A DNA stretch of 64,000 nt from an uncultured Flavobacteriales bacterium (lineage in GTDB: Bacteria > Bacteroidota > Bacteroidia > Flavobacteriales_G > Salibacteraceae): positions 62,001-126,000 of the forward strand of contig CAJIZE010000003.1 of assembly GCA_905181855.1 (NCBI GenBank), written 5' to 3'. The translations under genes were made by a program, and so were the position numbers. Positions 9,603-19,310 of this stretch are shown in pieces; within the stretch, counting starts at the first letter, position 1; the number at the start of each line of letters is the position of its first letter. The notes below the pieces were generated by a model. The model saw only the letters and a program-made list of their open reading frames with translations, ran no database searches and was not told the origin of the DNA.

Positions 9603-10341
9603 GAATAAAAATGAGTTTTACACTTGCAGCAAACAAGACTGAAGCAAGTCCATATTTTAAGTTTTTATTGTTGATGCTACTCCCAAAATAAGCTCCAAGA
9701 AAACCACCCACTACAGCAAACCCAATCATGTAATAAATCATTGGGTCAAAAGAAAGCCCTGAGCTTAACTGACCCATTAATCCTGATAAAGAATTTACCC
9801 AAATAAACAAAGCCGAAACTGCTGCTGCTTCTTTGATTTTACCCCATTTGAAAACCAAAATTAACGGGCTTAAAATGATTCCGCCACCTATTCCAATCAA
9901 GCCCGAAAAAAACCCGATTAATGCTCCACTAAAAAGCCCTTGCCAAAGTTGTAATTGGGTTAATTTATGGTGCTCGTTAATTTGAAATACCATTCTGAAA
10001 ATAGCAAATAACAGAATCAAACCAAGTATGATTTTATACCATGTAGCATCAATTGAAAGCATGCCGCCAACAAATGCAGCAGGTATTGAAGCTACAGCAA
10101 AAGGCAGAAAAAGCTTCATGTTGAAATACCCTTTTTTAGCGAAATGGTAAAACGATATTCCGGCTACAAACAAGTTTAAAATTAATGCAGTGGTTTTCAT
10201 GGTTTCTGGCGCGAAATTAAACAACGCCATCAATGCTAAATAGCCACTTGCTCCGCCATGACCAACTGAGGAATATAGAAAAGCAACCACCGGTAAAAGA
10301 CATAAAAACCAAACCATGGTATTTGATTCAATAATTGCCAT
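9595..10341 (-). CDS. TSUP (TauE/SafE) family membrane permease
   Basis: A 248-residue inner-membrane protein with about eight hydrophobic segments. It shows the two half-repeats typical of TSUP, each with a Gly-rich loop (SVGHGGASGYLALMAL near residue 25; GLIGIGGGIILSPLIL near 150). TSUP members move sulfite, sulfoacetate, thiosulfate and other small sulfur or organic anions. The gene overlaps its neighbours on both sides within the Moco operon (1 base with the modE-like gene, 8 bases with mobA), so a role in oxyanion or sulfur handling for cofactor synthesis is a reasonable inference. The substrate cannot be read from sequence. Confidence 0.85.
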   Translation of the reverse strand: MAIIESNTMVWFLCLLPVVAFLYSSVGHGGASGYLALMALFNFAPETMKTTALILNLFVAGISFYHFAKKGYFNMKLFLPFAVASIPAAFVGGMLSIDATWYKIILGLILLFAIFRMVFQINEHHKLTQLQLWQGLFSGALIGFFSGLIGIGGGIILSPLILVFKWGKIKEAAAVSALFIWVNSLSGLMGQLSSGLSFDPMIYYMIGFAVVGGFLGAYFGSSINNKNLKYGLASVLFAASVKLIFIHG

Positions 10342-10670
10342 TATATTAATTCAACGTTTTCGGTTTTTAAAAATTCAGACCATTTAAGGTTGAGGTTTTC
10401 ATAAGTAGCAATTGCTTTTCCCCCAGTTTTTGTAAGTTGAGTTCCACCACCCTTAAAGCCACCAGTTATTTTTACAATCAAGGGCTCATTGCACAATTTG
10501 TTCATGGCATTGGTTAGCTGCCAAGCTTTTCGGTAACTCATGTTCAGACTTTTAGCAGCTTTACTGATAGAACCTAATTCGTCAATTTTTTTGAGTAAAT
10601 CAATGCGCCCTTTCGCGATAAAATCACCAGTTTCGTTTTCTATCCAGATGCGGGTTTTTATTTTAAACAT
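10341..10670 (-). CDS. ModE-like N-terminal HTH regulator (no molybdate-binding domain)
   Basis: The 109 residues match the LysR-like winged helix-turn-helix of ModE: a lead segment, then LLKKIDELGSISKAAKSLNMSYRKAWQL as the HTH, and GGFKGGGTQLTKTG as the wing. The C-terminal MOP/TOBE domains that bind molybdate in E. coli ModE are missing; the protein ends about 20 residues after the wing. Single-domain ModE-like proteins are common and may sense through another partner. It is first in the Moco run, shares an ATGA overlap with the TSUP gene, and has a ModE-like palindrome directly upstream, so autoregulation is likely. Confidence 0.85.
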   Translation of the reverse strand: MFKIKTRIWIENETGDFIAKGRIDLLKKIDELGSISKAAKSLNMSYRKAWQLTNAMNKLCNEPLIVKITGGFKGGGTQLTKTGGKAIATYENLNLKWSEFLKTENVELI

Positions 10671-10671
10671 T

Positions 10672-10699
10672 AGCGTTGTGTAGAGTCAAATATAACGCT
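10672..10699 (-). promoter_or_regulatory. ModE-like operator palindrome over the -7 box of the Moco operon
   Basis: On the minus strand the half-sites are AGCGTTATAT and ACACAACGCT, 8 bases apart. The outer six bases (AGCGTT/AACGCT) are perfectly inverted, and the inner part differs only by A/G transitions. It fits the ModE consensus TATAT-N7-TAYAT as I remember it, with one mismatch. The -7 box TATATTTG (10687-10694) lies inside it and the modE-like ATG is 2 bases downstream, so binding would block transcription start. Confidence 0.65.
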
Positions 10700-10716
10700 T
10701 TGCTTTTAATAGATTA

Positions 10717-11892
10717 CTAAAACAAATAGGTAGGAACCTCAGTGCCGGCTTTAATTAATCCAGAGTTTTGAGTTAAATATACAATGCAATTGGCTTCAGA
10801 AAAAGATCTGAGCATAGCAGAACTTTGCATGCCTAATATTTCGGTGGTTTTAAAATCGGTAACTCCTTTAAGCAATAAATCGCGGACGCCGCGAACTTCA
10901 AAATCAGCTTTAAGCAGAGTAGTTGTGTTGCTTAAACCACTATTTTGGTTGCCTGATAATAGATCTAACGCAACCAATACATACATGTAAAAACAGGTTA
11001 AGGCAGCTGCAGGATTTCCTGGTAAAGCAAACACCAATTTATCTTTTGTTTTTCCAAAAAACAAGGGTTTGCCCGGCTTTTGTTTCACTTTATAAAACAA
11101 TTGCTCAACGTCTAGTTCTGCAAGAGCTTTACTTACAAAATCGTAATCACCAACAGAAATACCACCCGATAAAAGCAATACATCAGAGCTTGTTAATGAT
11201 GCCTTAATTAGATCTACGGTTTGTTGGTAATTATCTTTAACGTGCTCAATTATATTCACCTCATACCCATAAGATTGTAATACCGCGTTTAGCATTACAG
11301 AATTGCTTTCGTAAATTTTACCATAAGGCAGATCAATGCTAGGTTTAACCAACTCGTTGCCGGTCACCACAATGTTTATAACGGGTTTTTTGTGAACCAA
11401 TACTTCCGTAATTCCTAACCCTGCCAAATAACCAATTGACGCAGCTGTAATTTTTAAATCTTTTCTATATGCCAATTCCGCTTTCGTAATTTGCTCGCCT
11501 TGTGGCCGAATATTTTGGCCAACACTTGGTTGTTTGGTAAACGATATTTGATTGCCTGAAACCAAAACCTGCTCTTGCATAATTACAGCATTTGCACCTT
11601 TCGGAACAGCAGCGCCGGTAAAAATACGAACGGCTTCACCAGTTTTTAATTCAAGGTTTTTAGTTAAATTTCCTGCGGCACTTTCACCAACTAATTGGTG
11701 AAATGCTGTGGTATCAGAAAGTTGAATTGCATAGCCATCCATCGCCGACTGCGGAAAAGGGGGCATGTCAATAGGTGAGAATAGATCCTTAGCTACAACA
11801 TAGTTTAATGATTCGGTTACCAACCTTAATTCGGTTCTTCTTTTAACGGCATTTTCTTTAATTATATCTAAGGCTTCTTGCACTGAAATCAT
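10717..11892 (-). CDS. moeA: Molybdopterin molybdenumtransferase MoeA
   Basis: MoeA inserts molybdate into adenylylated molybdopterin. The 391 residues include MPPFPQSAMDGYAI at the N-terminus and RIFTGAAVPKGANAVIMQE. The substrate-binding LLSGGISVGDYDF loop (about 245) and the GKPLFFGK ... ALPGNPAA segment (about 275-295) follow. Order and length match the family. It lies 46 bases upstream of the modE-like gene on the same strand. It may be read through into that run, but the ModE-like box sits between them, so the two parts could be controlled separately. Confidence 0.94.
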   Translation of the reverse strand: MISVQEALDIIKENAVKRRTELRLVTESLNYVVAKDLFSPIDMPPFPQSAMDGYAIQLSDTTAFHQLVGESAAGNLTKNLELKTGEAVRIFTGAAVPKGANAVIMQEQVLVSGNQISFTKQPSVGQNIRPQGEQITKAELAYRKDLKITAASIGYLAGLGITEVLVHKKPVINIVVTGNELVKPSIDLPYGKIYESNSVMLNAVLQSYGYEVNIIEHVKDNYQQTVDLIKASLTSSDVLLLSGGISVGDYDFVSKALAELDVEQLFYKVKQKPGKPLFFGKTKDKLVFALPGNPAAALTCFYMYVLVALDLLSGNQNSGLSNTTTLLKADFEVRGVRDLLLKGVTDFKTTEILGMQSSAMLRSFSEANCIVYLTQNSGLIKAGTEVPTYLF

Positions 11893-12015
11893 GAATACAA
11901 GTTTAGGGTTTTTAGTAATCAGTTTGTTCAGTTCTCAGTAATCAGTAGCCAGTTTTTGCTTGGTGTCCATCAACAAAACTAGCATTGATCATTCCATAAA
12001 ATCAATCCAGCCAAA

Positions 12016-12059
12016 GGTGGCTGAGAGATTCCTTTTTCAGGAATCGTCTCGAAGTCCCG
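12016..12059. repeat. REP-like intergenic element, copy 1 (in the moeA-valS spacer 11893-12215)
   Basis: It begins GGTGGCTGAGAGATT and ends TCTCGAAGTCCCG. Between them is a hairpin with GATTCCT/AGGAATC arms around TTTTC, extended by GAGA/TCTC across a one-base bulge. Ends of the same type occur at 15466-15524. The rest of the 323-base spacer holds only short AGTAATCAGT and AAACAGA-type direct repeats. I see no gene in it. Confidence 0.55.
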
Positions 12060-12215
12060 AATTGTATAAAGTAAACACAGATTGAATAATTAGTGTAAAC
12101 AGATAAACAGAAAACGGATGAACAGAAACTTTTAGCCAAAAGCAAGAAGACAAAATCTAGCAGCCATAAGTAATTATAAAACTTTTATCTTTCAACTACT
12201 AAACTACCCAACTCA

Positions 12216-14837
12216 CTAACCCAACTCGGCAATTTGCTGGTGCAAAGCCTTTATCTTAGCTTCAGCATCTGCCAGTTTTTTCTTTTCGATAGCAACAACT
12301 TGTTCTGGAGCGTTGCTTACAAAGCGTTCGTTAGATAGTTTTTTAGAAACCCCAACAACAAAACCTTGTGTGTATTTCAGTTCTTTTTCAAGTTTTTCTT
12401 TTTCGGCAACTAAGTCTATGGTTTCATCCAACGGAATAAAATATTCAATTCCATCAACGATAAACCCTTTAGATTGTACCGGTTTTTCATCCGCAAATGT
12501 TACCTTAGGAAGTACTGCAAGTTTTTGAATCATTTCAAGATAACCAAGGTTTTTCAAACCTACTACCACCAAATCGAGTTCTTTTCTGGGCGACATTCCT
12601 TGTGCATTACGCAAGTTCCGAACTTCGCTAATGATTTTCTGAGCTACTTCAAATTTTACTAATAAATCAGCATCAACAGCAGTTTCTGTCGGCCATTCGG
12701 CAACAATAGCGCAATCTTTGTCGGTTCTATCTTTTAATTGATGCCACAACTCTTCCGATATAAATGGCATAAATGGGTGCAGTACTTTTAAGACTTTTTC
12801 GAAAATTTCTTTTGATTGCTCCAACGTAATTGGATCTGTTTTTTGCTGATAAGCAGGCTTGACAATTTCCAAATACCAAGCGCAGAAATCGTCCCAGATT
12901 AGCTTGTAAGTTACCATCAACGCATCCGAAATTCTGAATTTGTTGTATTGGTCATCTAACTCGGTAACCGCTTTGTTTATACGGCTGTTCATCCAAGCTA
13001 AAGCTTGCTGGTTTTCAATTGGTTGCGGTTTTACTTCTGTTTCCCAAGAGGATACCAAACGGTAGGCATTCCATATTTTATTGGAGAAATTTCTTCCTTG
13101 CTCGCACAGTTTTTCGTCGAACAACAAATCATTCCCAGCAGGCGAGCTTAGCAGCATTCCAACCCGAACGCCATCAGCACCATATTTGTTCATTAACTCA
13201 ATTGGGTCAGGGCTATTACCCAACGACTTGCTCATTTTACGGCGTTTTTCGTCACGCACAATTCCGGTTAAATAAACATGTTTAAAAGGTTTTTCGTTTT
13301 GATATTCGTAACCAGCCATAACCATACGAGCAACCCAAAAGAAAAGAATTTCAGGGGCGGTTACTATCGTATTGGTAGGGTAGTAGTACTTTATTTCTTC
13401 ATTGTCAGGATTGTTGATTCCATCAAAAACTGAAATTGGCCAAAGCCAACTTGAAAACCAAGTATCAAGTACATCTTCGTCTTGTTTTAAGTCGTCCGCT
13501 TTAAGCGATGTGTTTCCAGTTACTTTGATTGCCTTTTCAATAGCCTCCTCAATTGTTCTTGCTACAACAAAATCGTCTTTTCCTTCTCCATAATAGTATG
13601 CCGGAATTTGATGTCCCCACCACAGTTGACGTGAAATGCACCAATCGCGGATGTTTTCCATCCAATGCTTGTACGTGTTTTTAAACTTGGCCGGAACTAG
13701 CTCAATGGTATCGTTCATCACATTTTTAAGCGCAGGTTCGCCAAGCTCTTTCATGTTTAAATACCACTGTATTGAAAGTTTTGGTTCAATCGGAACATCG
13801 GTTCTTTCGGAGTAACCTACTTTGTTTTTGTAGTCTTCAATTTTCACTAAATTACCCGATTCCTCAAGTAATTTGCCCATTTTTTTACGAGCAATAAATC
13901 GGTCTTCGCCAACCAACACTTTAGCTGCTTCGCTTAAAGTTCCGTCATCGTTTAAGGTATCAATAAATTCAAGGTTGTGTTTTTTGCCTAGTTCATAATC
14001 ATTAATGTCGTGAGCTGGAGTAACTTTTAAAGCACCCGTACCAAACTCAATATCTATATAATCATCAAAAATGATAGGAACTTCGCGATTCACTAGTGGA
14101 ACAATAGCTTTTTTACCTTTTAAGTGCTGATACCTCGGATCTTCAGGGTGTACACAAATTGCAGAATCACCCATAATAGTTTCAGGGCGCGTTGTCGCGA
14201 TGGTAACTGTTTCGGTACTGTCAACTATTTGGTATTGTACATAATACAATTTGGAATTGACTTCTTTATGAAAAACTTCTTCATCAGATACTGCTGTTAA
14301 AGCTTTTGGATCCCAATTTACAATGCGGTAGCCACGGTATATATTTCCTTTTTCAAAAAGATCGATAAAAGTTTTATAAACCGATTCGGATAGACTTTCA
14401 TCCATAGTAAATTTAGTCCTGTCCCAATCGCAAGAAGCACCAAGTTTTTTAAGTTGTTCAAGTATTATTCCTCCATGTTTGTGGGTCCAATCCCAAGCAT
14501 GGCCTAAAAACTCATCTCTACTTAAATCGAATTTGCCAATGCCTTGTTCTTTTAGCTTATTAACCACTTTGGCTTCAGTTGCAATTGAAGCGTGATCGGT
14601 ACCCGGAACCCAACAAGCATTAAACCCTTGCATACGAGCACGGCGAATCAATACATCCTGTAAAGTGTTGTTTAGCATGTGCCCCATATGTAATACTCCA
14701 GTTACGTTTGGCGGAGGAATTACAATGGTGTATGGTTCTCTTTCATCAGGGGTTGATTTGAAAAAACCTTGCTCCATCCAGTGGCTGTACCACTTAGATT
14801 CTATCTCTGATGAATCGTATTTTGAGTTAATCGACAT
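12216..14837 (-). CDS. valS: Valine-tRNA ligase
   Basis: Class I synthetase of 873 residues. The HIGH motif appears as HMGH in PNVTGVLHMGHMLN (about residue 45) and the KMSKS loop as RRKMSKSLG (about 525). The editing CP1 insertion contains the TTRPET threonine-rich motif (about 215). A C-terminal coiled coil (about 805-870, rich in E, K and L) is the usual valyl-specific tRNA-binding arm. Length is normal. It stands alone between two repeat-rich spacers, with its own -7 box (TACTTTTG) upstream. Confidence 0.97.
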   Translation of the reverse strand: MSINSKYDSSEIESKWYSHWMEQGFFKSTPDEREPYTIVIPPPNVTGVLHMGHMLNNTLQDVLIRRARMQGFNACWVPGTDHASIATEAKVVNKLKEQGIGKFDLSRDEFLGHAWDWTHKHGGIILEQLKKLGASCDWDRTKFTMDESLSESVYKTFIDLFEKGNIYRGYRIVNWDPKALTAVSDEEVFHKEVNSKLYYVQYQIVDSTETVTIATTRPETIMGDSAICVHPEDPRYQHLKGKKAIVPLVNREVPIIFDDYIDIEFGTGALKVTPAHDINDYELGKKHNLEFIDTLNDDGTLSEAAKVLVGEDRFIARKKMGKLLEESGNLVKIEDYKNKVGYSERTDVPIEPKLSIQWYLNMKELGEPALKNVMNDTIELVPAKFKNTYKHWMENIRDWCISRQLWWGHQIPAYYYGEGKDDFVVARTIEEAIEKAIKVTGNTSLKADDLKQDEDVLDTWFSSWLWPISVFDGINNPDNEEIKYYYPTNTIVTAPEILFFWVARMVMAGYEYQNEKPFKHVYLTGIVRDEKRRKMSKSLGNSPDPIELMNKYGADGVRVGMLLSSPAGNDLLFDEKLCEQGRNFSNKIWNAYRLVSSWETEVKPQPIENQQALAWMNSRINKAVTELDDQYNKFRISDALMVTYKLIWDDFCAWYLEIVKPAYQQKTDPITLEQSKEIFEKVLKVLHPFMPFISEELWHQLKDRTDKDCAIVAEWPTETAVDADLLVKFEVAQKIISEVRNLRNAQGMSPRKELDLVVVGLKNLGYLEMIQKLAVLPKVTFADEKPVQSKGFIVDGIEYFIPLDETIDLVAEKEKLEKELKYTQGFVVGVSKKLSNERFVSNAPEQVVAIEKKKLADAEAKIKALHQQIAELG

Positions 14838-14855
14838 GCTTAAATTTTAAGAGTG

Positions 14856-14863
14856 CAAAAGTA
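14856..14863 (-). promoter_or_regulatory. Candidate valS promoter (-7 box)
   Basis: The minus-strand sequence TACTTTTG fits the Bacteroidota TAnnTTTG -7 consensus and lies 18 bases before the valS ATG. No TTG is found at the usual distance upstream, so only half the promoter is recognisable. Confidence 0.5.
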
Positions 14864-14955
14864 TTGAAATTATGTGTTTTGGTGATTAGTTATTCAGTTT
14901 TCAGATGATCTGTTTTTAGTTGATTCTGTACTAGAGATTACGGTAGCATGACAAA

Positions 14956-14974
14956 GGTGGTTGAGTATGTCGAA
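14956..14974. repeat. REP-like element, copy 2 (GGTGGTTGAGTATGTCGAA)
   Basis: The reverse complement TTCGACATACTCA differs at one base from the TTCGACATGCTCA core of copy 4 at 15540-15552. It lies in the 939-base spacer between valS and the DUF1573 gene (14838-15776). Confidence 0.55.
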
Positions 14975-14993
14975 TTTAGAATAAAACAAATTG

Positions 14994-15068
14994 TCTTTGC
15001 GAAAGAGACACGATTGAAGAAATCACAATTTGTTGTGAATTGATTGCTTAGTCATTCTTCTCAAACCT
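14994..15068. repeat. Long imperfect inverted repeat of the TTGCGA...GATTGCTT type
   Basis: The left arm (from about 14994: CTTTGCGAAAGAGACACGAT, then GAAGAAATCAC) is imperfectly complementary to the right arm GATTGCTTAGTCATTCTTCT (about 15045-15064). It resembles the widespread intergenic TCATTGCGA...GAAGCAATC repeats, though this copy is degenerate. I see no coding potential. Confidence 0.4.
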
Positions 15069-15212
15069 TCGGAATTGCTTAAGCCTTTTAACCTACTACC
15101 CTACATACTCTTCAGCCAACCCACAAAACGGCTTAAGTTTGAATGTTAATCTGTATGCTACGTAGTATTTTTTACTAACTTGTGTGCATTATTCACTATT
15201 TAACCAATTATC

Positions 15213-15474
15213 ATGAAAAATTTTAACAAGAGAGTTCTCTCTCTCTCTCTCTCTAGGCTTACTGCTTAGTAATGACAGTTTACAGGCACAAGCGCCACTA
15301 AACCACATGCTTAACGCTTCATTAAATTACGACTCCCTCACAACTATAATTGACAGTATTTATAGTGACACTGCCCTTAGGAGTTCTAATATGTCATCGT
15401 ACAAAGCTTATAGCAGAGCTAAAGCTTTTTGGAAACCAAGACTTGGTTATGACGGTACCATAAAGAGTGGCTGA
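15213..15474 (+). pseudogene. Broken or switched-off start of a secreted protein gene, with a (CT)9 tract
   Basis: The ATG at 15213 opens MKNFNKRVLSLSLS and the frame then stops at 15267 after SRLTA. Just after the CT tract a second frame, offset by one base, reads LGLLLSNDSLQAQA and continues for about 70 codons (NYDSLTTIIDSIYSDTAL ... AKAFWKPRLGYDG). It ends in a TGA at 15472 that lies inside a REP-like element. Joined, the two parts form a normal signal peptide with an AxA-like cleavage site and the beginning of a typical Bacteroidota secreted protein. Ten or seven CT units instead of nine would join the frames. It is most likely a 5' remnant cut off by the repeat; a phase-variable short gene is possible. 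Confidence 0.6.
15237..15254 (+). repeat. (CT)9 dinucleotide tract in a signal-peptide coding region
   Basis: Eighteen bases of perfect CT repeat, encoding the Leu-Ser part of a signal peptide. The downstream good frame is offset by +1. Adding one unit or losing two would restore it. Confidence 0.9.
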
Positions 15475-15524
15475 GGGATTTAATTGAGACGGTAGTCGAG
15501 GTTAAATAGTCTCGAAGCCCCGAT
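15466..15524. repeat. REP-like element, copy 3
   Basis: It opens AGTGGCTGAGGGATT and closes GTCTCGAAGCCCCGATT, the same ends as copy 1 at 12016. The centre differs and carries GAGAC/GTCTC inverted arms. It overlaps the stop codon that ends the broken secreted-protein frame. Confidence 0.55.
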
Positions 15525-15531
15525 TAAAAAA

Positions 15532-15561
15532 TGGTCTAGTTCGACATGCTCACCATGACCA
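15532..15561. repeat. REP-like element, copy 4 (hairpin TGGTC...GACCA)
   Basis: TGGTC and GACCA arms enclose TTCGACATGCTCACC, the inverse orientation of copy 2. From here to 15743 I see only a small hairpin CTCCG/CGGAG near 15630 and no gene. Confidence 0.55.
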
Positions 15562-15743
15562 ATTTTTCTTTACGCCTCAGCGGCATTAAGAGAAGGTACT
15601 AACCAAAGCTTTCGGTGTTTTTAATAAATCCTCCGCCTTCGGAGACTACGTACTAGTCGCTTTGTTTCTTGTGTTTCCCCATGCATCGTAACCACATCGA
15701 GTTAAAGAAATGTTAACACCCATTAACGCATAAATTCTTTATC

Positions 15744-15751
15744 TAAATTTG
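15744..15751 (+). promoter_or_regulatory. Candidate promoter of the DUF1573 gene (-7 box)
   Basis: TAAATTTG fits the TAnnTTTG consensus and lies 25 bases before the ATG. No TTG is seen at the expected upstream spacing. Confidence 0.5.
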
Positions 15752-15776
15752 TTTTAGAAATTTAAAAACAAACAAT

Positions 15777-16220
15777 ATGAAAAACCTTGTATTATCACTA
15801 GCCTTAGTTGTTGCAGGTGCATTTACTGCCATTGCGCAAGTAGGAAGCGGCCCTGAAATAGCTTTTGAAAAAGACGTTCATGATTTCGGTAAAATGAAGC
15901 AATATGGAAATGCCTCAACCGAATTCAAATTTACCAACACAGGTACTGAGCCATTAATAATCTCTAACGCAAGAGGGTCTTGTGGTTGTACAGTTCCATC
16001 ATGGCCAAAAACGCCTATTAAGCCAGGAGAATCAGCAGCAATAAAAGTAAAATACGATTCTAAAAGAATAGGTCCAATTAACAAGTCAGTAACCATTACT
16101 TCAAATGCTTCTAACGAGCCAAATACGGTTATTAGAATTAAAGGGTCAATTGAAGCAGCACCACAAGGTGGAAATGCACCGGTTAATACACCAGTTAATA
16201 TGGCTCCAACAAACAAATAA
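15777..16220 (+). CDS. DUF1573 secreted protein
   Basis: A 147-residue protein with an N-terminal signal peptide (about 20 residues, ending AIAQ). One DUF1573 immunoglobulin-like domain follows: FGKMKQYGNASTEFKFTNTG, then SCGCTVPSWPKTPIKPGE, then VTITSNASNEP. The family is abundant in Bacteroidota and located in the periplasm or envelope. No enzymatic role is known. The C-terminal 20 residues are a Pro/Asn/Thr-rich tail. The gene is monocistronic, with its own -7 box and a strong terminator. Confidence 0.88.
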   Translation: MKNLVLSLALVVAGAFTAIAQVGSGPEIAFEKDVHDFGKMKQYGNASTEFKFTNTGTEPLIISNARGSCGCTVPSWPKTPIKPGESAAIKVKYDSKRIGPINKSVTITSNASNEPNTVIRIKGSIEAAPQGGNAPVNTPVNMAPTNK

Positions 16221-16240
16221 TTATACTTTCTTTAAGTTTT

Positions 16241-16271
16241 AAAAGCCGTTGATTTTCAGCGGCTTTTTTTT
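16241..16271 (+). terminator. Terminator after the DUF1573 gene
   Basis: AAGCCGTTGA pairs with TCAGCGGCTT (one G-T wobble) around a short TTT loop, followed by a run of T. Confidence 0.85.
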
Positions 16272-16333
16272 GCTCAATACTTGCGTTTAAATACCAATTC
16301 TTTCATTTATTTTCGCAATTCAAAATTGTAATT

Positions 16334-17536
16334 ATGCCAGAATTATCCAAAAAAGCCGTTTTGATGCCTGAGTCTCCAATTCGTAAATTGGTGCCGTATG
16401 CTGAAGAAGCTGTCAAACAAGGTAAAACAGTTTATCATTTAAATATTGGTCAGCCAGACATTGAAACTCCGGTAGAGGCAATGGATAGCGTTAAGCTAAC
16501 TGATTTGAGAGTTTTGGAGTATACTCATTCCGCAGGCTTTGAACATTACAGAGAAGGGCTTGCACAATATTACCGAGATAAAGGATATGATGTTCAGCGA
16601 GAACATGTAATGGTTACCACTGGCGGCTCTGAGGCTTTACAGTTTGGTTTTATGAGTTGCTTTAACGATGGTGAGGAACTTATTATTCCTGAGCCGTTTT
16701 ATGCCAATTACAATGGTTTTTCAATAGCGGCGGGAATTAAGGTGGTACCTATTCCATCAAGCATTGAAGATGGATTTTCATTGCCATCAATAGAAGAGTT
16801 TGAAAAGAAAATAACACCAAAGACGAAAGCTATTTTAATCTGTAACCCTGGTAACCCAACTGGTTATTTGTATTCTCGAGAAGAGTTGTTGCAGTTAAAA
16901 GAAATTGTAAAAAAACACGATTTGTTTTTGTTTGCAGATGAAGTGTATAGGGAGTTTTGCTATGATGGACAAGAGCATGTTTCAGTACTGGAATTTGAAG
17001 ATATTAGAGAAAACGTAATATTGGTTGATTCTGTATCGAAAAGATACTCAATGTGTGGAGCACGTATTGGTGCATTGGTAACTCAGAATAAAGCGGTTTT
17101 TGCTGCTGCAATGAAATTTGCTCAAGCAAGATTAAGTCCACCAACTTTAGGTCAATTGGCAGGCCTTGGTGCGCTTCTGACTCCACAATCTTACTTTGAT
17201 AAAGTAACCAAAGAATACGTTGAAAGAAGAAATGTTTTAATCGAAGGCTTAAGAAATATTGAAGGTGTTGTTTGTCCAAACCCTGGAGGGGCTTTTTATG
17301 TTATGGTTGAGTTTCCGGTCGATGATGCTGAGAAATTTTGTCAATGGTTGTTAGAAGATTTTGATTACGAAGGCCAAACTGTAATGATGGCTCCAGGTAA
17401 TGGGTTTTACACCAACCCTGAACATGGTAAGAAGCAAGCTAGAATTGCTTATGTATTGTTAAAAGACTCACTTATAAAAGCTGTAAAATGTTTGGATGTA
17501 GCTTTAAAGCAATATCCGGGTAGAACTATCAACTAA
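16334..17536 (+). CDS. PLP-dependent class I/II aminotransferase (aspartate aminotransferase-like)
   Basis: The 400-residue fold-type I enzyme has NIGQPDIETP near the N-terminus, TTGGSEALQFGF for phosphate-side binding and the CNPGNPTG motif (about 175). The Schiff-base lysine sits in DSVSKRYSMCGARIG (about 235). An Arg for the substrate carboxylate is expected near the C-terminus (KKQARIAYVL). Residues fit the AspAT Ib subgroup; the exact amino-acid substrate (aspartate, or a broader set) is not resolved. It lies 74 bases upstream of pyrG, possibly under its own promoter. Confidence 0.9.
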   Translation: MPELSKKAVLMPESPIRKLVPYAEEAVKQGKTVYHLNIGQPDIETPVEAMDSVKLTDLRVLEYTHSAGFEHYREGLAQYYRDKGYDVQREHVMVTTGGSEALQFGFMSCFNDGEELIIPEPFYANYNGFSIAAGIKVVPIPSSIEDGFSLPSIEEFEKKITPKTKAILICNPGNPTGYLYSREELLQLKEIVKKHDLFLFADEVYREFCYDGQEHVSVLEFEDIRENVILVDSVSKRYSMCGARIGALVTQNKAVFAAAMKFAQARLSPPTLGQLAGLGALLTPQSYFDKVTKEYVERRNVLIEGLRNIEGVVCPNPGGAFYVMVEFPVDDAEKFCQWLLEDFDYEGQTVMMAPGNGFYTNPEHGKKQARIAYVLLKDSLIKAVKCLDVALKQYPGRTIN

Positions 17537-17610
17537 AAGTAGCTTTAAAGGCTCAAACCTTTATAATTAATGTTAATTTTACCCCCCGTAATTGAAAACG
17601 CTAAAAGTAG

Positions 17611-19266
<1,656 letters not shown>

Positions 19267-19279
19267 GTAATATTAAAAT

Positions 19280-19287
19280 TACTTTTG
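19280..19287 (+). promoter_or_regulatory. Candidate yidC promoter (-7 box)
   Basis: TACTTTTG matches TAnnTTTG, 23 bases before the yidC ATG. No clear TTG upstream. Confidence 0.5.
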
Positions 19288-19310
19288 CACCCTTAAAAAA
19301 ACACCATTAA

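Noticed and set aside
12216-14837. Isoleucyl- rather than valyl-tRNA synthetase
   Set aside because: The C-terminal coiled-coil arm and 873-residue length fit valS; the zinc-finger end of ileS is absent.
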